A DNA stretch of 64,000 nt from Lusitaniella coriacea LEGE 07157 (lineage in GTDB: Bacteria > Cyanobacteriota > Cyanobacteriia > Cyanobacteriales > Spirulinaceae), in NCBI RefSeq assembly GCF_015207425.1, contig NZ_JADEWZ010000022.1, positions 1-64,000 on the forward strand, read 5' to 3'. The first letter of the stretch is position 1. The number at the start of each line of letters is the position of its first letter. Position numbers and translations under genes: made by a program. The notes under the pieces were generated by a model, which was not told where the DNA came from, searched no databases, and was given only the letters and a program-made list of their open reading frames with translations. Shown piece after piece: positions 16,311-24,756 of the stretch.

Positions 16311-16712
16311 GGTTACATCAACCACAGCATCAAACGGGTCGGGCTTTTTCCCCGATTGGCTTGCCGGGTCTTCACTCCAACATCCTTCGTGAATTTGTTC
16401 GGTCATTGCCAGAATCAGGCTTTCAAGGCTCTTGGTTGGCAATTCAGCACAGGCGATGATGGCATCGAATACATCCTCGTCGTCGTTTTCAAGGGCGCTA
16501 TCGACAGTATCGATGGCTTGTACCATCAATCCTTCGCCTGTTCGGGAATGTTGCCACTGCGACCAAACCGCATAGAGGCTTAATGCGCCACGAAATGCGA
16601 GTTTGGAGAATTTGTACATCTTTTCCAGTCGCGAGCCGTAGGTTTGGCACAAGGTTTGAGTGAGATGGTTATCGAGGTAATAAGTAACAGGGTGAGAGGC
16701 GAAACTTTTCAT
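16302..16712 (-). CDS. Hypothetical helical protein
   Basis: Using the ATG at 16712 gives a protein of about 136 residues; the frame opens at a TTG at 16751 that lacks a ribosome binding site. The protein is helical with an acidic patch (SALENDDEDVFDAIIACAE) and no recognised motif. It lies in the same minus-strand set as the membrane ATPase. The C-terminal codons run into a heptamer repeat. Confidence 0.55.
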   Translation of the reverse strand: MKSFASHPVTYYLDNHLTQTLCQTYGSRLEKMYKFSKLAFRGALSLYAVWSQWQHSRTGEGLMVQAIDTVDSALENDDEDVFDAIIACAELPTKSLESLILAMTEQIHEGCWSEDPASQSGKKPDPFDAVVDVTAL

Positions 16713-16822
16713 AATGGTTTGAACTCTTTTTGGCAGGGAAAACTCAGGCAACAGGAGGGGTAGAGTCCCATTGCCGCTCGTTGTGTGGCATATTGGTGGG
16801 TGAAGTTTTTTTTGAAAACTGG

Positions 16823-16858
16823 AGCAGAGTTAAGGGGCAAACTTAACTTTGCTTTTTT
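16823..16858 (+). terminator. Rho-independent terminator on the strand opposite the operon
   Basis: A 12-bp stem (AGCAGAGTTAAG at 16823-16834 with 16842-16853, one G-U pair, 7-base loop) runs into six T residues. It points along the plus strand, while all genes nearby are on the minus strand. It may end an antisense RNA; no plus-strand promoter was found with confidence. Confidence 0.6.
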
Positions 16859-16975
16859 GTCATGCAATTCTCATCAGGAGAGCCATTTCGCAGTTCGGGT
16901 CGCTGCTTGCAACCATCTGTGCGTTGACGCAATCGAATGTGGCTTCGAGGAACCAACGAATCATAATTCTCCCTT

Positions 16976-17419
16976 TTAAGCTGTGGGACAAGCTGCGACC
17001 TGTTCCGGTTCGTTGCTGGACAAGGAGCCAGAGGCAGAATGCAACAACAAAGGGTCGCTCTCTTCTGTTCCCTCCAGAGTTAATCCTTCTTCAAAGGCGC
17101 TCTGGAAGCCTTCGAGCATTAGGTCGAGTTCATTGAGAGTTTTTCCCATGAATGTGCCGTCCACGTAGTCCTGGACGATAAAAGAAGCAGTCTGTTTAGC
17201 ATTAAGTGCGGTGATTTTGTTAGCAACCTGACGATTGCGTTCGGCAAGTTGCCCAATCTGGGCTTCCCCAGCGCTTTGTCCTCGATCTTTGGTGGATTTG
17301 CTCCTCGCGCGTTCCCTTGCGCTTTTCGGCGGCGCGGGGTCGCTCGTCTTTTTCTTCGGCTTTGAGCCGTTGCTGTCATTCAAGATGTCGTCGAGTCGGT
17401 CGCTATTGGTAGTAGCCAT
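16976..17419 (-). CDS. Hypothetical protein with a basic, disordered N terminus
   Basis: The 147-residue protein starts with a lysine- and arginine-rich low-complexity region (residues about 15-55, with KPKKKTSDPAPPKSARERAR) and continues as helices. The start overlaps the upstream gene by 17 bases. The basic N terminus could bind nucleic acid. No family was recognised; the role is inferred only from its place in the putative transfer operon. Confidence 0.55.
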   Translation of the reverse strand: MATTNSDRLDDILNDSNGSKPKKKTSDPAPPKSARERARSKSTKDRGQSAGEAQIGQLAERNRQVANKITALNAKQTASFIVQDYVDGTFMGKTLNELDLMLEGFQSAFEEGLTLEGTEESDPLLLHSASGSLSSNEPEQVAACPTA

Positions 17420-17738
17420 TTTTGAGTCTCCGAAATTCGGTATCTAAGTCGATTTGGAACCGCGTCAAGGCGGCATCGAGCAGTCCTTCGCGGAAGATGC
17501 GAGAGAACTGGTAAACGGAATGTACGCCGTTTCTGGCTTGTAGAAAGAGTTGCAGGGCGAGCAGGTGTTTGATGTCGCTCCAGGTGAGTGTGGGATTATC
17601 ATCGGGGTTGATGCCCACTGCTTGGAGGTGGGAACGCCAGGTACGGCGGTGATGGACTTTGAGAACTTTTTGGGCGCTCAGCCTTGAAAACAAGGCTTTG
17701 CCGTTTTTTTCATAGGTTTGAATAGGGATTGTGTGCAT
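17403..17738 (-). CDS. Hypothetical protein, first gene of the minus-strand operon
   Basis: This 111-residue protein has a pattern that may be a MerR- or Rep-like helix-turn-helix (KVLKVHHRRTWRSHLQAVGI, then PTLTWSDIKHLLALQLFLQA). It is the first gene of the operon running down to 12715. The divergent region upstream holds a palindrome and promoter-like sequences. A regulatory role is possible but unproven. Confidence 0.5.
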   Translation of the reverse strand: MHTIPIQTYEKNGKALFSRLSAQKVLKVHHRRTWRSHLQAVGINPDDNPTLTWSDIKHLLALQLFLQARNGVHSVYQFSRIFREGLLDAALTRFQIDLDTEFRRLKNGYYQ

Positions 17739-17917
17739 GGGCGTTGGCGGGTGAACGTTCAGGGGGTCAGCGATTGGCGTGTGCCTCTGAACGGTTGAGG
17801 GATTTGAAAAACCCCGTCAAGGGGAAATCGTTTAACGCAACTGTTTCAGATGGTGCGGGCTTCTTTCGCCGATGGTGGCATCTGAGAGGATGCGTTGCTT
17901 GCCGTCATGATAGCATT

Positions 17918-17929
17918 ACTTCATGAAGT
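17918..17929. promoter_or_regulatory. Palindrome ACTTCATGAAGT in the divergent promoter region
   Basis: A perfect 12-bp palindrome lies between the minus-strand operon (start 17738) and the RHH-like gene at 18003. On the minus strand TTGTTT and TATCAT flank it with an 18-base spacing, so a bound protein would cover the promoter. Confidence 0.4.
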
Positions 17930-18002
17930 CAAACAATATTTATGTCAGGAAATCAGGAAATCACCGATAAAATGAGTGCATGAGATAATGAGGTAAGAAT
18001 CT

Positions 18003-18221
18003 ATGACGAAGACTGTGGTAGCTAAACGCGACGATCCCAAATACGCTCAAGTCAGTGGGTATATACCCAAAAAGTTGGCGCTCAAATTTAAGGCGAACTG
18101 CACAATGCAGGAAACCGATCAAAGTGAAGCTTTGGAACGAGCTATTACTTTGTGGTTAGAGGAGATCAACCAAGAGCGAGAGAAAGAAACCACTTCAACC
18201 AGCAAGAGCAGTGGGAAATGA
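18003..18221 (+). CDS. Small RHH-like protein
   Basis: The 72-residue protein begins with a basic strand (KTVVAKRDDPKYAQVSGYIP) followed by KKLALKFKANCTMQETDQSE and ALERAITLWLEEI. This fits a ribbon-helix-helix regulator of the ParG/ArdK size class. GAGG lies about nine bases upstream of the ATG. It overlaps the next gene by four bases. It may control the divergent operon through the nearby palindrome (inference). Confidence 0.6.
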   Translation: MTKTVVAKRDDPKYAQVSGYIPKKLALKFKANCTMQETDQSEALERAITLWLEEINQEREKETTSTSKSSGK

Positions 18222-18433
18222 CCGAATCCTCTCGCACCCCGAACAATAATGACCCCGATGCTGAAAACGTTCATTCTGCCGTCAGTCCGAAGAAGTGTCG
18301 AGAAATGGAGAAAAAGTATGGATGGCCACTCAAAGATATCCGTCCCAACCCAGACCCAATTCTCAAAGTTGATTGCGTCTTCTATGGCGAACAGACCTCA
18401 TTTCAGGAGATGTGGGGCGATTACCAAGATTAA
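18218..18433 (+). CDS. Small hypothetical protein, coupled to the RHH-like gene
   Basis: Starting at the ATG at 18218, which overlaps the previous stop as ATGA, the frame encodes 71 residues. Conserved-looking features are KKCREMEKKYGWPLKDI and KVDCVFYGEQTSFQ. No family recognised. The overlap implies translational coupling with the RHH-like protein. Confidence 0.5.
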   Translation: MTESSRTPNNNDPDAENVHSAVSPKKCREMEKKYGWPLKDIRPNPDPILKVDCVFYGEQTSFQEMWGDYQD

Positions 18434-18456
18434 CAGAACTGTAGAGGGATTCTGAT

Positions 18457-18825
18457 ATGGCTGAAGTATGGATTGTCTATAAAGCTGAAGATATGGATGC
18501 TCCCGGATGGGAAGCGCGTCAACTCATGCCCAGAGGAAGCTTAACCGATATTCTCTGGGAAAATTGGTCGTCGGAGGAAGTCCCGACATTACCGAAACCG
18601 GGCGATCGTACCCGCGATTACAAGTCGGACGAGAGCGGATTTACGTCCCACGGAAAAGATGGAGATTGGGTGGTGACTCGCGTTAACCAGTTTTCTAGCT
18701 TCGATACGGATTTACGAATCGTGGTGGCGTATTGCCAATATCAGCCGATTGAGGCGCAATGGCAGGAGTTACGACGCGGGAAGCCAATTGAGGAGTTGCT
18801 GGAGACGGAGGGTGCTGCTTTTTGA
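18457..18825 (+). CDS. Hypothetical protein
   Basis: The 122-residue protein is rich in tryptophan (for example DILWENWSSEE and DGDWVVTRVNQFSSF) and ends in a helix (AQWQELRRGKPIEELLE). A GAGGG ribosome binding site lies before the ATG. The third gene of a small plus-strand group. I recall no function for it. Confidence 0.55.
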   Translation: MAEVWIVYKAEDMDAPGWEARQLMPRGSLTDILWENWSSEEVPTLPKPGDRTRDYKSDESGFTSHGKDGDWVVTRVNQFSSFDTDLRIVVAYCQYQPIEAQWQELRRGKPIEELLETEGAAF

Positions 18826-18993
18826 GGGATTGAGAGGGTGCGAACGGAGGTTTTCGGACGACGGTTTTGGGGGTAAAAGGTCATCAAAGCTTTTCTCGGC
18901 GCAGGTTATGCACCCGACGCTTTGGAAGAAACGCGATCAAAAAAATGCACTCTTGCTGTAGGATTGTTGGACGCATTGAACTGATTTGTAATT

Positions 18994-19341
18994 ATGACAA
19001 TTCCTCAAGAACTTGCTGCGCTTATTACTCAACTCGATCGAGAACTCGATCACATAGAGGAGTTAGCAACAGAAGGATTGAACCTTGTCAGACCTTTATT
19101 AGAGCGTTTCCCCGATAACGTTATTTTCATCGGCTTATTAGCAACGCTCAACAATGCTTTGTTTTTCTCCAATAATTGTAAAAACCGCATACAGATAATA
19201 ATAGAGAGCTTCTCAACGGCAAATATCGCCATAGAAGTTATTCAGGAAGCAGGAGAGGATTTAGCTGAGTTGCTCGGTCGAGTTATAGAGGCTAAAATGC
19301 AGGTCAGTAGAATTGTTGCTCGCCTGAAAAATTTTCCATGA
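18994..19341 (+). CDS. Helical hypothetical protein
   Basis: This 115-residue protein is predicted to be helical, with a long amphipathic N terminus (LDRELDHIEELATEGLNLVR) and a hydrophobic middle. It overlaps the next small gene by four bases. The family is unknown. Confidence 0.5.
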   Translation: MTIPQELAALITQLDRELDHIEELATEGLNLVRPLLERFPDNVIFIGLLATLNNALFFSNNCKNRIQIIIESFSTANIAIEVIQEAGEDLAELLGRVIEAKMQVSRIVARLKNFP

Positions 19342-19502
19342 CTCCTTCTCCTTTAACCAAAGCACAAGAGCAAGCTGTTGCTGAGTTAGCGCAACTTACC
19401 CAAAACGCCGAACGGGAATTGAGGAAAATGAACGAACTTGCAGAGGCGATCGCGCTGAAGTATCAAGGAGAAGCGAAAACTAGCCCCTTGACCCCTTCCT
19501 AG
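19338..19502 (+). CDS. Very small helical protein, coupled to the upstream gene
   Basis: ATG at 19338 overlaps the previous stop codon (ATGA), and the frame runs 54 codons to TAG at 19500-19502. The product is a charged helix (KAQEQAVAELAQLTQNAERE) and contains a HIP1 GCGATCGC. Its overlap and composition argue for a real gene, but it is short. Confidence 0.4.
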   Translation: MTPSPLTKAQEQAVAELAQLTQNAERELRKMNELAEAIALKYQGEAKTSPLTPS

Positions 19503-19519
19503 CAATCTGCGATCGAGAC

Positions 19520-19680
19520 AATTCGTAATTGAAGAGGGAGTGGGCATTAACAATTTGCAATTACCAATTCGCAATTACCAATTTGGGGAGACAGTGGGCA
19601 ATTGGCAGGTAGGCAATCTTCAGTCAACAGCGCCTGACGGCAAGGCAGAGGGCAGTAGGCAGATGGGGCAAGCCTATGCC
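19520..19680. repeat. Mixed AATTCGCAATT and heptamer repeats
   Basis: CAATTCGTAATTG-, AATTTGCAATTACC- and AATTCGCAATTACC-type units are followed by GGCAGTAGGCAGATGGGGCA-type heptamers. It fills the start of the 19503-20724 gene-free region. Confidence 0.65.
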
Positions 19681-19785
19681 GAAAAAAAAGTGAGAAACTT
19701 GCTCGATCCAGACTGTACAAGGGTTCGATCTATCGAGCGCAATTTTTAGTTTCTGGAGAGTCATCAGTCAACAGTTATCAGTGAT

Positions 19786-20715
19786 TGACGCGATCGCGCA
19801 CATCCTTTAAAAACCTCTGAAATCTACGCGATCGCGCACTCATTAACAATCTATACAACATACGATCGCGCGACAGGTTTAACAATACGATCGCGCACCT
19901 TCTTGAAACTCCTCTATATCCGCGATCGCGCTTCTTCAGTTATCAGTCATCAGTCATCAGTTATCAGTGTTTCAGAGATCGCGCTTCTTCAGTTATCAGT
20001 CATCAGTCATCAGTCAACAGTTATCAGTGTTTCAGAGATCGAAAAATCGGTGATCGCGCACCGGCTAAATTAATACTCTAAAACCTCGGGATCGCGTGCC
20101 AACTTAAAACTTCCCTAAATTCGCGATCGCGCACCAAAAGAAGAAAAGAATAAATACCGATTGCACACCTTCTTCAAAAACTCCTAAATCCCGCGATCGC
20201 GCGATGGGTTCAATTGAACAATACGATCGCGCACTGAAATTCAATATCCTCAAATCAACGATCGCGCCCAGAGAGGTTGATTAAACTCTGCGATCGCGCG
20301 ATGGGTTCAATCCAACAATACGATTGCGCCTAATTGCGAATTGAGGTCGAGGGATGGCGAGGAAACCTCGCCATCCCTCGACCTGTTGCGAACTGACAAT
20401 TGCGAATTGGATTGATCGCGTGCTGTTTTGAGAAACTCCTGAAAATACGATGCGTGGCGGTTTAACTCCATCGTTGATCGCGAAACCCATCAAAATTCGT
20501 CAGCAATGCTTGCGCCCGAAACCCCAATCGAGGCATTTCCGCGATCGCGCTTTTTCAGTCATCAGTCATCAGTGTTTGACGTGATCGCGCACTGACTCGA
20601 AACTCCCCTGAAACCGCGATCGCATGGCGGCTTCAACAAGATGATCGCGCATCTTCTTCTGTCAATAGTCAACAGTTATCAGTGTTTGAGAGACTTGAAA
20701 ACGATCGCACACCAC
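19786..20715. repeat. Dense HIP1 (GCGATCGC) array
   Basis: More than twenty CGATCGC-type cores, many as full GCGATCGCGC, recur every 25-60 bases. They are followed by similar AT-rich tails such as CACCTTCTTGAAACTCCT and GCGATGGGTTCAA. Some tails contain TCAGTCA/TCAGTTA heptamers. No ORF is supported across this stretch of about 930 bases. HIP1 is normally dispersed, so a tandem array is unusual. It may be an old expanded repeat, a binding platform for a methylase or a structural element. Confidence 0.8.
20344..20384. repeat. Perfect 19-bp hairpin, palindromic repeat copy B
   Basis: AGGTCGAGGGATGGCGAGG (20344-20362) pairs perfectly with 20366-20384 around a 3-base AAA loop. AATTGCGAATT and GTTGCGAACTGACAATTGCG flank it, matching the ends of copy A at 12446-12557 in reverse orientation. 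There is no T run, so it is probably a mobile palindromic repeat rather than a terminator. Confidence 0.65.
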
Positions 20716-20724
20716 CCTATTTCT

Positions 20725-21030
20725 CTATGAAGATTGGTTTTTTTTGAATATATTAATTACCTCCCTGAGCCATTCTTTAGCTTCTTGCGTATCTTCAAAA
20801 TACATATTTGCGGTTTTTGTCAAGTATTTTATAGGAAAAGGATCATGATGCAACAAATTTTCCATTTCGTCCATTAGTGGAGCAAAATCATATTGCTTGA
20901 ATGCTTCATCAATGAATTGATTGACAATTACATGAGTTTCTTCTAACTCATCTTCAATATCTCCTTCTCGATCTGCAAACTCGGCTATCAGAAAAGTTGT
21001 TAGCTCCTGATATTGTTCTTCTAATTCCAT
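20725..21030 (-). CDS. Candidate immunity protein of rhs unit 3 (CdiI-like)
   Basis: A 101-residue acidic helical protein starts 17 bases after the end of the orphan rhs tip and reads the same way. Its acidic N terminus (EEQYQELTTFLIAEFADREG) and C-terminal EAKEWLREVINIFKKN are reminiscent of the small helical immunity proteins paired with RNase A-like CdiA toxins. That pairing is inferred from position and size. It would bind and block the toxin tip in the producing cell. Confidence 0.6.
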   Translation of the reverse strand: MELEEQYQELTTFLIAEFADREGDIEDELEETHVIVNQFIDEAFKQYDFAPLMDEMENLLHHDPFPIKYLTKTANMYFEDTQEAKEWLREVINIFKKNQSS

Positions 21031-21047
21031 TTGCTCTCTTCTCTCTT

Positions 21048-23090
21048 TTATGAAGGATAAGATGTCAAGATAAAAAATCCTTTCCCAGAAGGTTTTTTCT
21101 TGAGAATAATTTTTGCATTGTATCTTGGACTTACTGTTTTGTCACCGTATTTTGCCCCATAACCTATAATGCTACTACTGTTACCTTTATGAGATAAAAC
21201 TAAGTTACGATTGTTCGATGAACTTTTTAACCAAGATTTTACTTGAGTTCGGCTATTTTTAATTGTTTCACCAATAGCTTTTTCAGCAGTAGCTACATCT
21301 TTATATCGACTCGCTCCATTTGGAAATCTTGGTTTGCCAATTTTTTTGCCTTTTCCAAACACTGTTTGAGCGCGTTTTATGATAAAGCTATTGTCTACAT
21401 TTACGTGTCTACTTAAAGTATGTCCTAAACCTTCATGCTTACTTAACCAACCTCCTGCTTTTATCGCTGCTTTTCCTGCTTTACCTAATATGCTAGTAGC
21501 AGCAGCACCAACAATAGGAAGAGAAGCAAAAACTAAATTGCCAACTATTGCATCTTCCGCAGCTTTTTCATTTCCTAATGTTGCATCTATAAGTTGATGT
21601 CCAGTATCAACTTGTATGTTTGAAAGAGTGCTACGAATAGCATTCGCTGCATTTATCTCAGCGATAGTAAACAATCCACTCGGATCGATACCATTAACCG
21701 GGTCAGCATTGGCATAAATATATTTATGCAACGAAACCGGATTTAAATTATTCCCCTCGTAAGTATCCCTCCTAGTAAACCGTCCACTGTTCGGATCGTA
21801 ATACCGTTGCCGTAAATAATACTGCCCCAGCATCCCATCAAACTGCTCCCCAGCAAAGCGATAATCATTCTCCGTATCCCCAACCTCGGAAATCCCTTCA
21901 CCATAAGCATCATAGGTATAGGTATCCGTAACCGTCCCATTCTCATCGGTCAATCCTCGCGTACTCCCCAAGCCATCAACAGAGTAGTACGACTCATTTC
22001 CATCGCGTTCCTGCTCGATTAAATCCAGACCATAGGTATAAGAAGCAACTTCCGTCCCATCCTCATACTCCGCCAGAACCTGAGCATAGGGTCGATTCTT
22101 ATCGAGAACGTAACTCTTGGTGGTTCCACCAACCGTCTCGCTGACGCGAATATTGTCGTCATCGTAAGCGTAGGTGACAATCCCCGCATCGGTTTGTGCC
22201 TGCACCATCCGATTTTGGTCGTCCCAAACGTAAGTGGCAGTTACGACATCATTTTCCTTGCGTTCGGTGAGGTTGCCATTCTTGTCGTACTTGTACTCAA
22301 TGGTATCTCCACCACTAACCTCAACTTCCAGGAGGTCGTTGTCGTCATAGGTATAGGTGTTGGTGATTACCCCATTAACCGTCTTCGACAAACGATTCCC
22401 CACGTCGTCATAGGTGTAGGTGGTGGTATCTCCCCCAACCACTTCCTCAGAAATCAGGCGATACAAATCATCGTACTCGTAGCGTACCGTCCGTTCTGCT
22501 AGGGTTCCATCCGGTTGTCGTACCGATTCGATGACCTCCAGGCGATGTCCCGCGTCGTTTGTTGCGTAATCGAAGCGACTCAACAGCGTGCCACCTTTCA
22601 CCGTTTCCAGCACATCCAAGCGGTTCAACTCGTCGTAGGTGCGCCGTTCGACGGTTCCGTTGGGGAATTGGGTTTCTTTGAGGTTTCCGGCTAAGTCGTA
22701 GAGGTAAGTGGTGGTTTCGTTATCCTCAGTGACGGTCTCTAAGCGGTTTTGTTCGTCGTAAGTGTAATCAACAACTCCCGCCGCCGTGCGAACTTGAGCG
22801 ATATTTCCCGCATCGTCGTAGGAGTACTCAATGCTGTTGCCGTTGACATAGGGTCCAGTGGGGTCTCGGCGAGCAATTAAGCGTCCCTGAGTGTCGTAAT
22901 CGAAGGTGGTGGTTCCCCGTTCGTCGGTAATGCTTGCCACCTGACCGTCAAAACAATTACCAATTCGCAATTCGCAATTCGCAATTGGGGAGGGAGTGGG
23001 CAGTGGGCAGGTGGGCAGTTGGGGGTGAGGAAGTTGATGATTCTCTACTGTTGAATGAAAGTATTGAGAGTCTTTTGGTAGGTTTGCCAA
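21048..23090 (-). pseudogene. Orphan rhs tip with RNase A-like toxin domain (5' truncated)
   Basis: The open frame gives 680 residues, but the first 48 or so are translated heptamer and AATTCGCAATT repeat plus out-of-frame overlap with the next gene, and the start is a TTG. Real rhs homology begins near 22946. YD repeats follow, then the core FAGEQFDGMLGQYYLRQRYY and the DPSGL cleavage-type motif near residue 470. The C-terminal 125 residues contain GHTLSRHV, a YKDVATAEKAIGETIKNSRT segment and a final FILTSYPS. This matches the bacterial CdiA-CT RNase A-like fold, in which a histidine near the start and a Thr/Tyr near the end are catalytic. As an orphan tip it is probably silent, a cassette for recombination into a full rhs gene (inferred). 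Confidence 0.72.
22950..23030. repeat. AATTCGCAATT and heptamer repeats at the rhs3 truncation point
   Basis: Three AATTCGCAATT units and GGCAGTGGGCAGGTGGGCAG heptamers sit exactly where rhs unit 3 loses homology, so the repeat may mark the recombination or insertion point. Confidence 0.65.
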
Positions 23091-23749
23091 TCGGCTTGCC
23101 AGTTGTTGATTCTAGCTTTGAGTTGCTCGAATTTCTCCCCGGCACTGCTGGCGGCGATTTTGTCAGAGAAGTTGCCGGAGAAGAGGATGGCATTTTGAGG
23201 CGGTTTGCCGTCTTGTTGTAGTTTGACTTCGGCGATGTTGAGGTGGAGTTGGCGGTTCTCGAAGGTAAAGGTGAAGTTGAGGTTGGCTTTGACGGGGGTG
23301 GTTCCTAGGGTTTGCCAGGGGGCGGGGGCAAAGAGGTTGGTAATGTAGTTGCAGGCGGCTTCATCTCCAGCTTCAGGGAAGGTGATGAAGGTACGCGGTG
23401 CGAGGGTAATGGCTTGGTAGTTGAGGTGGGGTTGGGTTTGGATGTAGTTGCAGGCGATGTCGGGAATTTTGAGCGTGGGGACGGAGTTAGTTTCTGCGGG
23501 TTTGAAGCTTTCGGTGAAGGCGATGCTGTTGGGTTTGGCGGTAATGTTGATGCTGTTGGTGCTAGACGCGGAGCGGCTTCTCGAAGAGTAGGCGATTTGG
23601 GCGTGTTGGGGGGTCAAATGGGGTTGTCGGGCGAGTTGCCAATCGTTGGGGATGATGCCGCTGCCTTGGAGGAAGGTGGGGGTGAGGAGGATGGGGTTGT
23701 TGTTGGGGGCGATGAGGGTGAGGGTGAGTTCTTGGAGAGTTGGGGTCAT
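23045..23749 (-). CDS. Conserved cyanobacterial hypothetical protein
   Basis: The 234-residue protein has the feel of a widespread cyanobacterial family of unknown function: MTPTLQELTLTLIAPNNNP at the N terminus, PNSIAFTESF, CNYIQTQPHLNYQAITL and ILFSGNFSD further on, and a coiled C terminus ending QTYQKTLNTFIQQ. The protein has no signal peptide. It sits between rhs unit 2's immunity gene and the orphan rhs tip, on the same strand, so the tip was probably separated by insertion of this gene, or this gene preceded the rhs insertion. Its CDS contains a short extra segment rich in serine and arginine near residue 55. Confidence 0.75.
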   Translation of the reverse strand: MTPTLQELTLTLIAPNNNPILLTPTFLQGSGIIPNDWQLARQPHLTPQHAQIAYSSRSRSASSTNSINITAKPNSIAFTESFKPAETNSVPTLKIPDIACNYIQTQPHLNYQAITLAPRTFITFPEAGDEAACNYITNLFAPAPWQTLGTTPVKANLNFTFTFENRQLHLNIAEVKLQQDGKPPQNAILFSGNFSDKIAASSAGEKFEQLKARINNWQADWQTYQKTLNTFIQQ

Positions 23750-23784
23750 AGATTAGTGGACTACCTGTATTTTATTTTCGTTCT

Positions 23785-24747
23785 TCAAAATGGCCACCAA
23801 GAATGTTTCTGTTTTTTGGGCAATAAGTCTTCAATTTTGAATTCTCCTACATTAAATTTGCCCTTTTCTATTTTTAACCAAAATGACGTCCAAGAGTTTT
23901 CTTGAGAAGAAAAAAACTGTCCTTCCAACAAATCGTATTCAAATTTTAAATCACGAACATTTTTCCAGTTTATTTCTGTGTTTCGCCAAAGAAATCCAGA
24001 TGAATCATAACACAAGATATAAGAATCTTCAAAAAATATAATACTACGAAAACATATCACCTCAACCAATTTATATATATTTCCACCAAATAGCTCTAAT
24101 AATTCCTCATTTTCTGGATCTACAATATATATTTTCCCTTGGGAAGCTACAATTAGATCAACTTTATTGGGATGCTGATAAACTCCAGAAACTCCAGAAA
24201 TTCCTGCTTGAAATTGACCTTCCCAGTTTGTATTATTTTCTTTGAATATTTTTACAATTAATCCTTGATTATTAGATAAATTGTTTGAATAATAAAAAAT
24301 TTTAAGATTAGAACCTTTAGAAATATCTGGAATAATCTTAAAATTTTCCAGGATATATCTTTCTTCTATTTCACTCCATTTTAGGTAAAAATACTTTATT
24401 CTGAGCCACTCTCGAAGTTCATTGGGGGTCTTATAACAACTCAGGTTATGAGGCAAAGGTAAAAGTCTGTTTAAAATGCTAGCCAAGTGACTAGCCGGAC
24501 AACTTTTACTAGGAATGTTATCCAAAATATCTTCAGCCACATCCAATTGACCAAATGCAAATAGACCTACACTGAGTAGAAATAATTCAGTGTTCGGAAC
24601 AAATTCATTCGTTAGTCTTTTGTTTTTTATTTGATTGTATTGATGTTTTAGATATTCATAAAAATCATGATCGTCAGAAGTAAAAGCGAATTTCTCGAAA
24701 TGTTCGCAAGAGTGTATTGATTCACGAAACCGTTTAGCTGTTGACAT
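23785..24747 (-). CDS. Candidate immunity protein of rhs unit 2
   Basis: A 320-residue, AT-rich gene starts 9 bases after the stop of rhs unit 2. The N-terminal 100 residues are helical and the rest is strand-rich with repeated segments (VDLIVASQGKIYIVD, DSYILCYDSSGFLW), suggesting a beta-propeller-like or WD-like fold. Tight linkage to a toxin tip and lower GC than the rhs body are typical of immunity genes. The target would be the ADP-ribosyltransferase-like tip. No family recognised. Confidence 0.55.
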   Translation of the reverse strand: MSTAKRFRESIHSCEHFEKFAFTSDDHDFYEYLKHQYNQIKNKRLTNEFVPNTELFLLSVGLFAFGQLDVAEDILDNIPSKSCPASHLASILNRLLPLPHNLSCYKTPNELREWLRIKYFYLKWSEIEERYILENFKIIPDISKGSNLKIFYYSNNLSNNQGLIVKIFKENNTNWEGQFQAGISGVSGVYQHPNKVDLIVASQGKIYIVDPENEELLELFGGNIYKLVEVICFRSIIFFEDSYILCYDSSGFLWRNTEINWKNVRDLKFEYDLLEGQFFSSQENSWTSFWLKIEKGKFNVGEFKIEDLLPKKQKHSWWPF

Positions 24748-24756
24748 TTTTCTTAG

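Noticed and set aside
18867-19118. 83-residue plus-strand frame
   Set aside because: Cysteine- and arginine-rich shadow overlapping the better-supported gene at 18994-19341.
19786-20715. CRISPR array
   Set aside because: The repeated cores are short HIP1 sites with variable spacing and variable tails, unlike fixed repeats and unique spacers; no cas genes are near.
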